A stretch of 14,245 bases of DNA, taken from NCBI GenBank assembly GCA_035637315.1, contig DASPXK010000137.1, forward strand, positions 1 to 14,245, written 5' to 3'. The DNA comes from DASPXK01 sp035637315 (GTDB lineage: Bacteria; Chloroflexota; UBA6077; JACCZL01). The notes under the pieces were generated by a model. The model had not been told where the DNA came from. It ran no database searches and saw only the letters and a list, made by a program, of their open reading frames with translations. Positions within the stretch are counted from its first letter, which is position 1, and each line of letters begins with the position of its first letter. Shown here piece by piece: positions 7,005 through 12,438 of this stretch. The translations under genes and the position numbers were made by a program.

Positions 7005-8222
7005 TTGCACAAACTGATTTCTAGTCTCGTTCTGGCGGCAACGGTTCTGGTAGCTGGCTGCCAGCTCGGGCCGGCCCAACCCCGAGCCACCTCGGCACCC
7101 CGTCCCACCGCCACCCCGCGAGCGCGGGCGGAGCCGACTCCGCTCATCCCGGCCCCCATCGTGGAGCTGGTCCGCGATGGTCGCGTCGACAGCCCCTCTC
7201 CGGCTGTGCACGTCTTCCTCTGGGGCAACCCGGACACGACCGATCGGGACCTCAAGCTGGCCAAGGACGCTGGGTTTACCTGGGTCAAGCAGCGCTTCGA
7301 ATGGCGCAACATCGAGAAGACGAAGAAGAACGCTTTCGAGTGGAGCGAGTCCGACCGGATCGTGGCCGCGATCAACAAGGCCGGCCTGGGGATCATCGCG
7401 CGACTCGACAATCAGCCTGACTGGGCCCGCCGTGACAAGATCTTTCCGGCCGTAGGTCCACCTGACAAGATGGAGGACTGGAAGGACTTCGTCCAACAGA
7501 TCGCCGAGCGCTACAAGGGTAAGGTCCAGGCCTATGAGATCTGGAACGAGCCGAACCTGGCGCGTGAGTGGGGCAATGCCAAGCCCGACCCCAAGGCGTA
7601 CGTCGAGATGCTGCGCATCTCCTATCAAGAGATCAAGAAGATCGACAAAGACGTGCTGGTGATCAGCGCGGGCCTCTCGCCGACGACCGAGCAGACCGAC
7701 CGCGCGGTCTCCGACCTTATCTTCTTGAAGGACATGTACGCGAACGGCGCCAGGGGCTACTTCGACATGCTCGGCGCACACGCGCCCGGCTACAAGACCG
7801 CGCCCGAGACAGATCCGGCCGACGTTGCCCGCACCCCCGATCTCAACAACAATGACCCGAGCCCGGAGAATCTGCGGCGGGCGTATGCATTCCGCCACGC
7901 AGAAGATGTCCGCAGGCTGATGGAAGACAACGCCGACCAGGGCAAGCAGATGGCCATCATGGAGATGGGCTGGACCTCAGACCCACGGCCCAACTCGCCG
8001 TACAGGTGGCACAGCGTCACCGAGGACCTGAAGGGCGACTACCTGGTCAGGGCGATTCAGTACGCCAAGCAGAACTGGAGCCCCTGGATCGGCCTGATGA
8101 CCATTATCTACGTGGCCGATGCCAACTGGTCCGCGAGCGACGAACAGTACTACTGGGCTATCACCAACCCCGACGGCACCGCTCGGCCAGCCTTCAATAC
8201 GCTGAAGGCCCGTCCGCGGTGA
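7005..8222 (+). CDS. Lipoprotein clan GH-A glycosidase-like protein (paralogue of preceding gene)
   Basis: A 405-residue protein with a lipoprotein signal peptide: KLISSLVLAATVLVAGC, lipobox LVAGC with Cys19, so probably anchored to the outer face of the membrane. A Pro/Thr/Arg linker (about 24-48) precedes a (beta/alpha)8 glycosidase-like domain from about 66 to 403. Acid/base candidate Glu182 sits in YEIWNEPNLAREWG and nucleophile candidate Glu320 in AIMEMGWTS. Long stretches align with the preceding protein (VFLWGNPDTTDRDL against VFVWGHPATTERDL, and YYWAITNPDGTARPAF against YWWSIANPDGTSRPAY), so they are tandem duplicates. It lacks the FGYP repeats. Start: TTG at 7005 with GGAGGAC 4 bases upstream, nearly the same initiation region as the first gene. 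No clear own promoter was seen in the 90-base gap, so the two may be co-transcribed. Confidence 0.8.
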   Translation: MHKLISSLVLAATVLVAGCQLGPAQPRATSAPRPTATPRARAEPTPLIPAPIVELVRDGRVDSPSPAVHVFLWGNPDTTDRDLKLAKDAGFTWVKQRFEWRNIEKTKKNAFEWSESDRIVAAINKAGLGIIARLDNQPDWARRDKIFPAVGPPDKMEDWKDFVQQIAERYKGKVQAYEIWNEPNLAREWGNAKPDPKAYVEMLRISYQEIKKIDKDVLVISAGLSPTTEQTDRAVSDLIFLKDMYANGARGYFDMLGAHAPGYKTAPETDPADVARTPDLNNNDPSPENLRRAYAFRHAEDVRRLMEDNADQGKQMAIMEMGWTSDPRPNSPYRWHSVTEDLKGDYLVRAIQYAKQNWSPWIGLMTIIYVADANWSASDEQYYWAITNPDGTARPAFNTLKARPR

Positions 8223-8238
8223 GGGGCTGTAGCGCCCC
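8223..8238 (+). terminator. Small GC hairpin after the second glycosidase gene
   Basis: GGGGC and GCCCC pair around a 6-base loop immediately after the stop codon. No T-run follows, so it is only a weak terminator candidate. Confidence 0.3.
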
Positions 8239-8298
8239 ATCCCCAAAACTCGTCGCACCGTCTCGCGGCCGTCGCTCGCTGTCATCCTGAGCCCCTAC

Positions 8299-8373
8299 TG
8301 TCATCCTGAGCGAAGCGAAGGATCTCGGTACCCGAGCTTAGGACCGAGATCCCTCGCTTCACTGGGAATGACA
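8299..8373. repeat. Interspersed palindromic repeat element with partial extra copy
   Basis: TGTCATCCTGAGCGAAGCGA at 8299 begins a 30-base arm running to 8328. It is answered by an inverted arm, CCGAGATCCCTCGCTTC through ATGACA, at 8344-8373, with a 15-base loop and a few mismatches. A truncated direct copy of the first 14 bases (CTGTCATCCTGAGC) lies at 8279-8292. Very similar TGTCATCCTGAGCGAAG elements are, from memory, common between genes in many bacterial genomes. It fills most of the gap between the glycosidase genes and argS. No transposase is present; it could be a REP- or MITE-like element and may also act as a terminator. Confidence 0.7.
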
Positions 8374-8432
8374 ATCCATGCCGCCGCCCTACGTTGCTCC
8401 CACGATATTTCGTACGATTGCCGGGTCGGGCG

Positions 8433-10085
8433 ATGATCAAACACGAGCTTGAACGGTTGGTGGAGGAGGCGATCGCCCGCGCCTCGGAGCGCGGGGACCT
8501 GCCCGTCGTCCCGGCCCCGGAGGTGGTCCTGGAGCGGCCGCCGAAGGCCGAGTTAGGCGACTACGCGACCAGCGTCGCGCTTCGGCTTCAGCGCGCGGCG
8601 CGAATGGCCCCCCAGGCCGTGGCCGGCGCGATCACCCATCACCTCGAGCAGCCGGCCGCGGTGGCGGCCGTCCAAGTGGCCGGACCCGGCTTCGTCAACT
8701 TCTTCCTCGCCGACGAGTGGATCCAGGACCAGGTCGACGTCATCTTGCGCCAAGGTGCGGCGTTCGGCAGGGTTCCGCTCGGCAACGGCCGCCGCGTGCA
8801 GGTTGAGTTCGTGAGCGCCAACCCCACCGGGCCGCTCCACGTCGGCGCGGCTCGCAACGCTGCCCTGGGTGACACGCTGGCCAACCTGCTCGTCGCCACC
8901 GACCATCGTGTCGAGCGCGAATACTACATCAACGACGCCGGGTCGCGGATGGAAGCGCTGGGCGCCAGCGTGTGGGCGCGTTACCGGCAGCTCCATGGTC
9001 TGAGCGCCGAACTGCCAGCCGACGGATACGAGGGCGAGTATGTGACCGAGCTGGCCCAGGAGATCAGCGCCGAGCGTGGCCGCTCGCTGCTGGAGACGCC
9101 ATCGGACGAGGCTATCCAGCAGCTCTCCCGCCTGGCCGAGGAGCGGGTGATGGCCTGGATCGAGCGGGACCTGGCCGACATGGGGGTCGATTTCGATCGC
9201 TGGTACTCCGAACAGTCCTTGTTCGACAACGGGCTCTTCGATACGGCGCTTGGGCTGCTGCGAGACGGCGGGCATGTCGTCGAACGGGAGGGCGCCATCT
9301 GGTTCGCGTCCTCGGAGTTGGGCGAGGACCGCGACAACGTGTTGATCCGGTCGAACGGCCAGCCCACCTATTTCGCCTCGGACGTCGCCTATCACTACGA
9401 CAAGTTCCTGGTGCGCGGTTTCGACCGCGTCATCGATGTCTGGGCAGCCGACCACCAGGGCCACGTCCCGCGCATGAAGGCGATGGTCCGCGCGCTGGGG
9501 ATCGATCCCGATCGCCTGGTCGTACTCCTCTACCAGCTAGTCAAGCTGTTCAAGGACGGCCAGGAGCTGAAGATGTCCAAGCGAGCCGGGACCTATGTGA
9601 CCGTCCGCGAGCTGCTCGACGAAGTCGGGGCCGACGCGGCCCGCTTCTTCTTGATCGCCCGTTCATCGGACGTAACGATGAATTTTGACCTGGATCTGGC
9701 CCGCCAGCAGTCGGAGGAGAACCCGGTCTACTACGTCCAGTATGCGCACGCCCGGATCTCGAGCATCCTACGCCACGCTGGCAACGCCGATTGGTCGTCG
9801 GGCGACGTCCGTCTGCTCGCCACCGAGCCCGAGCTAGGCCTGATCCGCAGCATGCTCCAGTTTCCCGAGTTGGTCGAGACGGCCACGCTGAATCTCGCCC
9901 CGCATCACCTCCCCTTTTTTGCGCAGGAGCTGGCGAGCGTGTTCCATGCCTTCTATCGGGACTGTCGAGTCGTCTCGGACGATCCTGGTCTCACCCGCGC
10001 CCGGCTGAAGCTCGTCTCCGCGTGCCGCATCGTCCTGGCCAACTGCCTCCGCCTGATGGGCGTCTCCGCGCCGGATCGGATGTAG
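8433..10085 (+). CDS. argS: Arginine--tRNA ligase
   Basis: Class I synthetase charging tRNA-Arg, 550 residues from the ATG at 8433. The N-terminal additive (ADD1) domain covers about 1-105 (AELGDYATSVALRLQRAAR, then VAGPGFVNFFL). The HIGH signature reads HVGA at 136-139 in FVSANPTGPLHVGAARN, as in many ArgRS. The KMSK loop is intact at 380-383 (ELKMSKRAGTYVTV). The C-terminal helical anticodon-binding domain begins near SEENPVYYVQYAHARISSIL and ends LRLMGVSAPDRM. An in-frame TTG at 8394 would add 13 residues, but the family normally starts near the ATG. The ribosome-binding site is weak (GGGTCGGG) and I see no convincing promoter or T-box leader in the gap upstream. Confidence 0.96.
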   Translation: MIKHELERLVEEAIARASERGDLPVVPAPEVVLERPPKAELGDYATSVALRLQRAARMAPQAVAGAITHHLEQPAAVAAVQVAGPGFVNFFLADEWIQDQVDVILRQGAAFGRVPLGNGRRVQVEFVSANPTGPLHVGAARNAALGDTLANLLVATDHRVEREYYINDAGSRMEALGASVWARYRQLHGLSAELPADGYEGEYVTELAQEISAERGRSLLETPSDEAIQQLSRLAEERVMAWIERDLADMGVDFDRWYSEQSLFDNGLFDTALGLLRDGGHVVEREGAIWFASSELGEDRDNVLIRSNGQPTYFASDVAYHYDKFLVRGFDRVIDVWAADHQGHVPRMKAMVRALGIDPDRLVVLLYQLVKLFKDGQELKMSKRAGTYVTVRELLDEVGADAARFFLIARSSDVTMNFDLDLARQQSEENPVYYVQYAHARISSILRHAGNADWSSGDVRLLATEPELGLIRSMLQFPELVETATLNLAPHHLPFFAQELASVFHAFYRDCRVVSDDPGLTRARLKLVSACRIVLANCLRLMGVSAPDRM

Positions 10086-10162
10086 GCCCTCACCCCGCGA
10101 AGCGCACTTGTTCCCAACCGCTCGCCCTCGCGGGGGAGAGTGGAGACGGCCCTCACCCCCAG

Positions 10163-10199
10163 CCCCTCTCCCTCAAGGGGACCCTCAAGGGGAGAGGGG
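10163..10199. repeat. GC-rich palindromic mini-repeat, possible argS terminator
   Basis: CCCCTCTCCC (10163-10172) and GGGAGAGGGG (10190-10199) are an exact 10-bp inverted repeat. The loop holds part of a tandem pair of CCCTCAAGGGG, each itself palindromic (10170-10180 and 10182-10192). The preceding CCCTCACCCCCAG extends the unit, and the reverse complement of a close relative lies at 12116-12156. The stem could end argS transcripts before the tRNA promoter. Confidence 0.6.
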
Positions 10200-10218
10200 A
10201 GATGTGGAGGGCAGGCAC

Positions 10219-10227
10219 TGGTATACT
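10219..10227 (+). promoter_or_regulatory. Extended -10 promoter of tRNA-Ser(CGA)
   Basis: TGGTATACT contains the TGn extension and a -10 box TATACT (10222-10227, 5 of 6). No recognisable -35 box stands at the right distance. The predicted start near 10234 is about 9 bases before the mature tRNA. Confidence 0.55.
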
Positions 10228-10242
10228 CCTGTCGCTGTCGCT

Positions 10243-10334
10243 GGAGGGGTGCCGGAGCTCGGTTGATCGGGCCCGTCTCGAAAACGGGTAGGGTGTGACA
10301 GCCCTCGTGGGTTCGAATCCCACCCCCTCCGCCA
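10243..10334 (+). tRNA. tRNA-Ser, anticodon CGA
   Basis: The acceptor stem GGAGGGG (10243-10249) pairs with CCCCTCC (10324-10330), followed by discriminator G and an encoded CCA. The T arm is GTGGG-TTCGAAT-CCCAC (10307-10323). The anticodon stem CCCGT/ACGGG encloses CTCGAAA, anticodon CGA, reading UCG. The long variable arm confirms the serine class. Confidence 0.96.
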
Positions 10335-10390
10335 GAATGCCTGAATGCCTGCCCTACGCGGCGCTCTTGCTCCTGGCAGTCGAAGTCACC

Positions 10391-10430
10391 GTGATCGACA
10401 TCGACCGACGGCGACGACAAGGTCGATCAC
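10391..10430. repeat. 9-bp inverted repeat between the two tRNA genes
   Basis: GTGATCGAC (10391-10399) and GTCGATCAC (10422-10430) are exact inverted copies separated by 22 bases. The 181-base gap between the tRNAs otherwise shows only the downstream promoter. It may be a terminator-like fold for the first tRNA or a chance palindrome. Confidence 0.35.
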
Positions 10431-10472
10431 CTGCCTGTCATCGGCGAGGACGATGGGGAGTAGTCTCGGCGG

Positions 10473-10481
10473 TGATATAAT
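10473..10481 (+). promoter_or_regulatory. Extended -10 promoter of tRNA-Ser(GGA)
   Basis: TGATATAAT combines the TGn extension with a perfect TATAAT (10476-10481). No good -35 box is present. The start would be near 10488, giving a 5' leader of roughly 28 bases. Confidence 0.65.
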
Positions 10482-10515
10482 CCGAGGTCGGTCTCGGTTA
10501 GACGTCGGCTCTTCC

Positions 10516-10606
10516 GGAGAGGTCGCATAGCCCGGACTAGTGCGCGCGCCTGGAGAGCGCGTAGGCCCTTGTGGTCTCGTGGGTTCGAATCCCACCCTCT
10601 CCGCCA
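10516..10606 (+). tRNA. tRNA-Ser, anticodon GGA
   Basis: The acceptor GGAGAGG (10516-10522) pairs with CCTCTCC (10596-10602), then discriminator G and encoded CCA. The T arm GTGGG-TTCGAAT-CCCAC (10579-10595) is the same as in the upstream tRNA-Ser. The anticodon loop CTGGAGA, between GCGCG and CGCG stems, gives anticodon GGA (reads UCC/UCU). A long variable arm is present. Confidence 0.96.
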
Positions 10607-10617
10607 CCCAGGACGCT

Positions 10618-10644
10618 GGCCCCGAGCCGTCTCGGCCCGGGGCC
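10618..10644 (+). terminator. Strong GC hairpin after tRNA-Ser(GGA)
   Basis: GGCCCCGAGCC and GGCCCGGGGCC pair over 11 positions with one mismatch around GTCTC, 12 bases after the tRNA CCA. The following TCTCGTTCC is only weakly T-rich. It probably ends the tRNA transcript, or attenuates read-through into the 10685 gene. Confidence 0.55.
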
Positions 10645-10684
10645 TCTCGTTCCGGGCAGCGCGGTCCGAACAGGAGGAACGCCG

Positions 10685-11053
10685 ATGGAGGATGGGTCGC
10701 AGAACGGCCACTCGGGCGAGAACGACCAGACCCCGGAGGAGCACCGCGCCGCCCACTATCTCAATCTCCTCGACGAGACCATCACCCTGCTGGTCGAGGA
10801 CGCCGCGGACGAGGACGCCCTAGACGGTGTCGTCGACTCGGTCCTGCTGGCCCTGGTCGACGCGGTCGCCACACAGGGCTTCCGGCCACCCAAGGCCCTC
10901 ATGGATGCGCTCGGCGCCTGGGTAGGCACAGAGGACCCGCGTGCCTACCTGCACAACATCTACTCTGACCAGCACGGCCGTCTGGCCGACGACACTCCGG
11001 AGCCGATAAGCCGCTACCTTCGCCAGACCGACGACCAGTACTGGACCGATTGA
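10685..11053 (+). CDS. Small acidic protein of unknown function
   Basis: A 122-residue soluble acidic protein that I do not recognise. The start ATG at 10685 has AGGAGG 7 bases upstream, the best ribosome-binding site in this part. Residues 1-20 are polar and probably disordered. Residues about 24-80 read as amphipathic helices rich in Asp, Glu and Leu (YLNLLDETITLLVEDAADED, SVLLALVDAVATQGF). The tail is conserved-looking and aromatic (DPRAYLHNIYSDQ, then ISRYLRQTDDQYW). No signal peptide, membrane segment or Cys is seen. Residues 80-122 are repeated at 11959-12090 as a broken copy, about 92% identical at the DNA level and nearly unchanged in protein, suggesting the reading frame has been under selection. 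It converges on yggT, with a toxin-antitoxin insert now between them. Confidence 0.75.
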   Translation: MEDGSQNGHSGENDQTPEEHRAAHYLNLLDETITLLVEDAADEDALDGVVDSVLLALVDAVATQGFRPPKALMDALGAWVGTEDPRAYLHNIYSDQHGRLADDTPEPISRYLRQTDDQYWTD

Positions 11054-11208
11054 CCGCTCCCGCCCGCCGACCCTCTAGAACGCGCGGGAGATGATGACTC
11101 CCTCGAGCACCCTCTGAATGACCTGCAACGGCAGGATCGCCACGATGGGAGTGATGTCGAGGATCCCGGCGAGGCCGCTGGAAGTGGCCTCGCGGAGAGG
11201 GCCAGGTG
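10922..11208. repeat. Left copy of the direct repeat flanking the toxin-antitoxin module
   Basis: This block holds the 3' end of the acidic-protein gene (10922-11053) and the 3' end of a yggT gene (11075 to about 11208, minus). The same two pieces in the same order recur at 11959-12252. The first piece aligns gap-free at an offset of 1037 bases with about 10 differences in 132 bases. The second (11076-11167) aligns at an offset of 1085 with about 6 differences in 92 bases. Confidence 0.85.
11075..11208 (-). pseudogene. Truncated yggT 3' fragment
   Basis: On the minus strand the frame ending in TAG at 11075-11077 reads DITPIVAILPLQVIQRVLEG then VIISRAF, nearly identical to the C-terminus of the intact YggT encoded at 12160-12438. 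Upstream it reads PLREATSSGLAGIL where intact YggT has PLRRIVPRLGMI, so similarity continues but falls sharply and includes length change. No start codon or N-terminal membrane segment is present. It is a broken second copy rather than a functional gene, lying just downstream of the toxin stop. Confidence 0.75.
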
Positions 11209-11223
11209 GCGCACGGCGCCGCC
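11169..11223 (-). terminator. Two hairpins downstream of the toxin gene
   Basis: GCGAGGCC and GGCCTCGC (11169-11176, 11186-11193) pair perfectly around 9 bases. GGTGGCGC and GCGCCGCC (11205-11212, 11216-11223) pair with one mismatch around 3 bases. Both follow the toxin stop on the minus strand, within the broken yggT piece and its edge. No T-run follows either, so a terminator role is tentative. Confidence 0.3.
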
Positions 11224-11241
11224 CGGTACGGCAGCGTGAAT

Positions 11242-11508
11242 TCAACGATCCCTGTAGACCTGCCCGCGCGGGCCAGTCCGCGAGACGATCACGAGTTCTG
11301 CGGCCGTGTCCACCGTGAAGATGATTCGCCAGCCACCGACGCGGGACGAACGTCGTCCAGGGTCGCCAGCGAGCGGCTTCGAATGTTGGATGTCGAAGGG
11401 GTCGCTTGCGAGAGCGCGAAGCCGATCCCGCATGCGTTCTTGGCTCCGGCGGTCGAGCCTGGAGAGGTAGGCGGCGGCCGAACGATGGAGCCGAACATCG
11501 TACGCCAT
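11242..11508 (-). CDS. RelE/ParE-family toxin
   Basis: An 88-residue protein with the RelE/ParE fold signature: an N-terminal strand (MAYDVRLHRSAAAYLSRLD), two helices (RRSQERMRDRLRALASDP), then the beta sheet with HSKPLAGDPGRRSSRVGGWR, IIFTVDTAAELVIVSRTG and the terminal PRGQVYRDR. The basic residues and the C-terminal Arg-x-x-x-Tyr pattern match ribosome-dependent mRNA interferases of the RelE branch better than gyrase-directed ParE, but this cannot be settled from sequence reading. The start is ATG at 11506-11508, 6 bases after the upstream antitoxin stop: the usual antitoxin-then-toxin order. The pair is bracketed by the direct repeats at 10922-11208 and 11959-12252. Confidence 0.85.
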   Translation of the reverse strand: MAYDVRLHRSAAAYLSRLDRRSQERMRDRLRALASDPFDIQHSKPLAGDPGRRSSRVGGWRIIFTVDTAAELVIVSRTGPRGQVYRDR

Positions 11509-11514
11509 CCCGGG

Positions 11515-11727
11515 CTACAGGCCCAGCTTCCGCTCCAGTTCGTCAAGGGTGACATAATCGCCGCGCGCGACTTCGGCTTCCGCCCGCTCCACCTCGGAGC
11601 GCTCTTCTTCGGTGAGGGGGTCGTCCGCTTGGGAGAGCAGCCAACGAACATAGTCCAGCACTTCGGTGGCGCCGTCCTCATCCAGGTCGCGCACCAACTG
11701 GATAAGCTCTTCTTTCGTCGTGGCCAT
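11515..11727 (-). CDS. Antitoxin of the RelE/ParE-type module
   Basis: A 70-residue acidic protein directly upstream of the toxin. It begins MATTKEELIQLVRDLDEDGA, continues TEVLDYVRWLLSQADDPLTE and ends DYVTLDELERKLGL. Short helical acidic partners with a C-terminal 'GxYVTLDEL' stretch are common companions of RelE/ParE toxins; that tail probably wraps the toxin. The DNA-binding class of the N-terminus is not obvious to me. The ATG at 11725-11727 is preceded by ATGGAG at 9 bases spacing. An in-frame start at 11766 would add 13 residues (YYSGRSWMESRF) but is less likely. Antitoxin and toxin probably form one autoregulated transcript. Confidence 0.75.
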   Translation of the reverse strand: MATTKEELIQLVRDLDEDGATEVLDYVRWLLSQADDPLTEEERSEVERAEAEVARGDYVTLDELERKLGL

Positions 11728-11958
11728 AAACCGCGACTCCATCCAGGACCTACCCGAATAGTACACAACGTCCAGCGGAAGGATCGGGTTCGATGGCTAG
11801 ACGATCAAACGGCGAGGGATCGACCTAGACAGACGCGGCGGGCCGCTGGTGTGTTGCGGTTGTCTTGTCGGATGGCGAGCGCAAGTTTGCCCGGTGTGCC
11901 TCGCGCCAGGCCGCTAGCGATCGACTCCGGCAGTTCCTGGCGGACCGAGACGAACGTC
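11728..11958. other. Unassigned stretch with possible coding remnant
   Basis: This gap between the antitoxin and the right-hand repeat holds no intact gene I can defend. On the plus strand the frame opening after a stop at 11826-11828 runs about 44 codons to the repeat junction. It reads DAAGRWCVAVVLSDGERKFA then RCASRQAASDRLRQFLADRD, with about two thirds G/C at third positions. It lacks a good start and then runs out of frame through the repeat, so it may be the 5' or central remnant of a gene brought in with the toxin-antitoxin module. The minus strand is also open here, so the coding strand is not certain. Confidence 0.3.
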
Positions 11959-12090
11959 GTTGGCACGGAGGACCCGCGCGCCTACCTGCACAACATCTGC
12001 TCTGACCAGCACGGCCCTCTGGCCGACGACGCGCCCGAGCCGATAAGCCGCTACCTTCGCCAGACCGACGACCAGTACTGGACTGACTGA
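11959..12090 (+). pseudogene. Truncated 3' copy of the acidic-protein gene
   Basis: This encodes VGTEDPRAYLHNICSDQHGP then LADDAPEPISRYLRQTDDQY plus WTD and a TGA at 12088-12090. It matches residues 80-122 of the protein at 10685-11053 with only a few changes (Tyr to Cys, Arg to Pro, Thr to Ala). It has no start codon or N-terminal 79 residues. The break point at 11959 follows unrelated DNA. It is the first half of the right-hand flanking repeat. Confidence 0.85.
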
Positions 12091-12115
12091 CCCCTCTTGG
12101 CCTGAGGTCCACCAA

Positions 12116-12156
12116 CCCCCTCCCCCAACTTTGGGAGAGGGGGCAGGGGGTGAGGG
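12116..12156. terminator. GC-rich mini-repeat hairpin between converging genes
   Basis: CCCCCTCCCCCAA (12116-12128) and TTGGGAGAGGGGG (12131-12143) pair over 13 positions with one mismatch, with A/T bases towards the loop. The continuation GCAGGGGGTGAGGG makes the unit the reverse complement of the CCCTCACCCCC plus CCCCTCTCCC repeat upstream of tRNA-Ser(CGA). It lies just beyond the yggT stop (minus) and could serve as a bidirectional terminator. Confidence 0.55.
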
Positions 12157-12159
12157 CAC

Positions 12160-12438
12160 TTAGAACGAGCGGGAGATGATGACTCCCTCGAGCACCCTCT
12201 GGATGACCTGCAACAACAGGATCGCCACGATGGGAGTGATGTCGATCATCCCGAGCCGCGGCACGATGCGACGGAGTGGCGCCAGGATCGGCTCGGTGAT
12301 GTCGTTCAGCAGGATGACGAGCGGGTTGTCCGGACGAGGATTGAACCAGGAGAGTAGGGCCCGAATGATGATCGCGAACTGCAGGATGTTGAACAGCAGA
12401 TCGACAAAATACAGGAGCCATGCCGTCCAGGACGGCAT
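12160..12438 (-). CDS. yggT: YggT family membrane protein
   Basis: A 92-residue integral membrane protein with two predicted membrane helices, about 7-29 (LLYFVDLLFNILQFAIIIRA) and 66-88 (ITPIVAILLLQVIQRVLEGV). The family hallmark is visible between them: LLSWFNPRPDNPL, then ITEPILAPLRRIVP and GMIDITPI. YggT proteins (YlmG in Bacillus; related to a cytochrome b6 assembly factor in plastids) act at the membrane and are linked to cell division and membrane organisation, with no firm biochemical role. The ATG at 12436-12438 overlaps the yggS stop by one base (TAATG), indicating translational coupling. Its last third is duplicated as a broken copy at 11075-11208. Confidence 0.93.
   Translation of the reverse strand: MPSWTAWLLYFVDLLFNILQFAIIIRALLSWFNPRPDNPLVILLNDITEPILAPLRRIVPRLGMIDITPIVAILLLQVIQRVLEGVIISRSF

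Larger units (their letters stand above)
11959..12252. repeat. Right copy of the direct repeat flanking the toxin-antitoxin module
   Basis: It contains the 3' piece of the acidic-protein gene and the 3' end of intact yggT, in the same order and orientation as 10922-11208. The two pieces are separated here by 70 bases, against 22 in the left copy, because the GC-rich mini-repeat at 12116-12156 lies between them. Confidence 0.85.

Noticed and set aside
6588..7898. Minus-strand open frame of 436 codons opposite the two glycosidase genes
   Set aside because: Shadow of the real plus-strand genes; its composition mirrors them and it crosses the gene boundary.
8394..8432. TTG start for argS, 13 codons upstream
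   Set aside because: The added residues do not resemble the ArgRS N-terminus; the ATG at 8433 gives the family length.
8223..8432. T-box or other tRNA-sensing leader before argS (and likewise before greA-lysS-serS)
   Set aside because: No T-box core motif or specifier-type structure was seen; the argS gap is filled by the palindromic repeat.
10086..10242. CRISPR array suspected from the tandem CCCTCAAGGGG units
   Set aside because: Only two 11-base copies one base apart, with no spacers and no cas genes; they belong to a palindromic mini-repeat.
11206..12090. Plus-strand 294-codon frame covering the toxin-antitoxin region and ending in the duplicated tail
   Set aside because: Most of it is antisense to the toxin and antitoxin. 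The only meaningful part is the final 43 codons, which are the broken duplicate of the acidic-protein gene.
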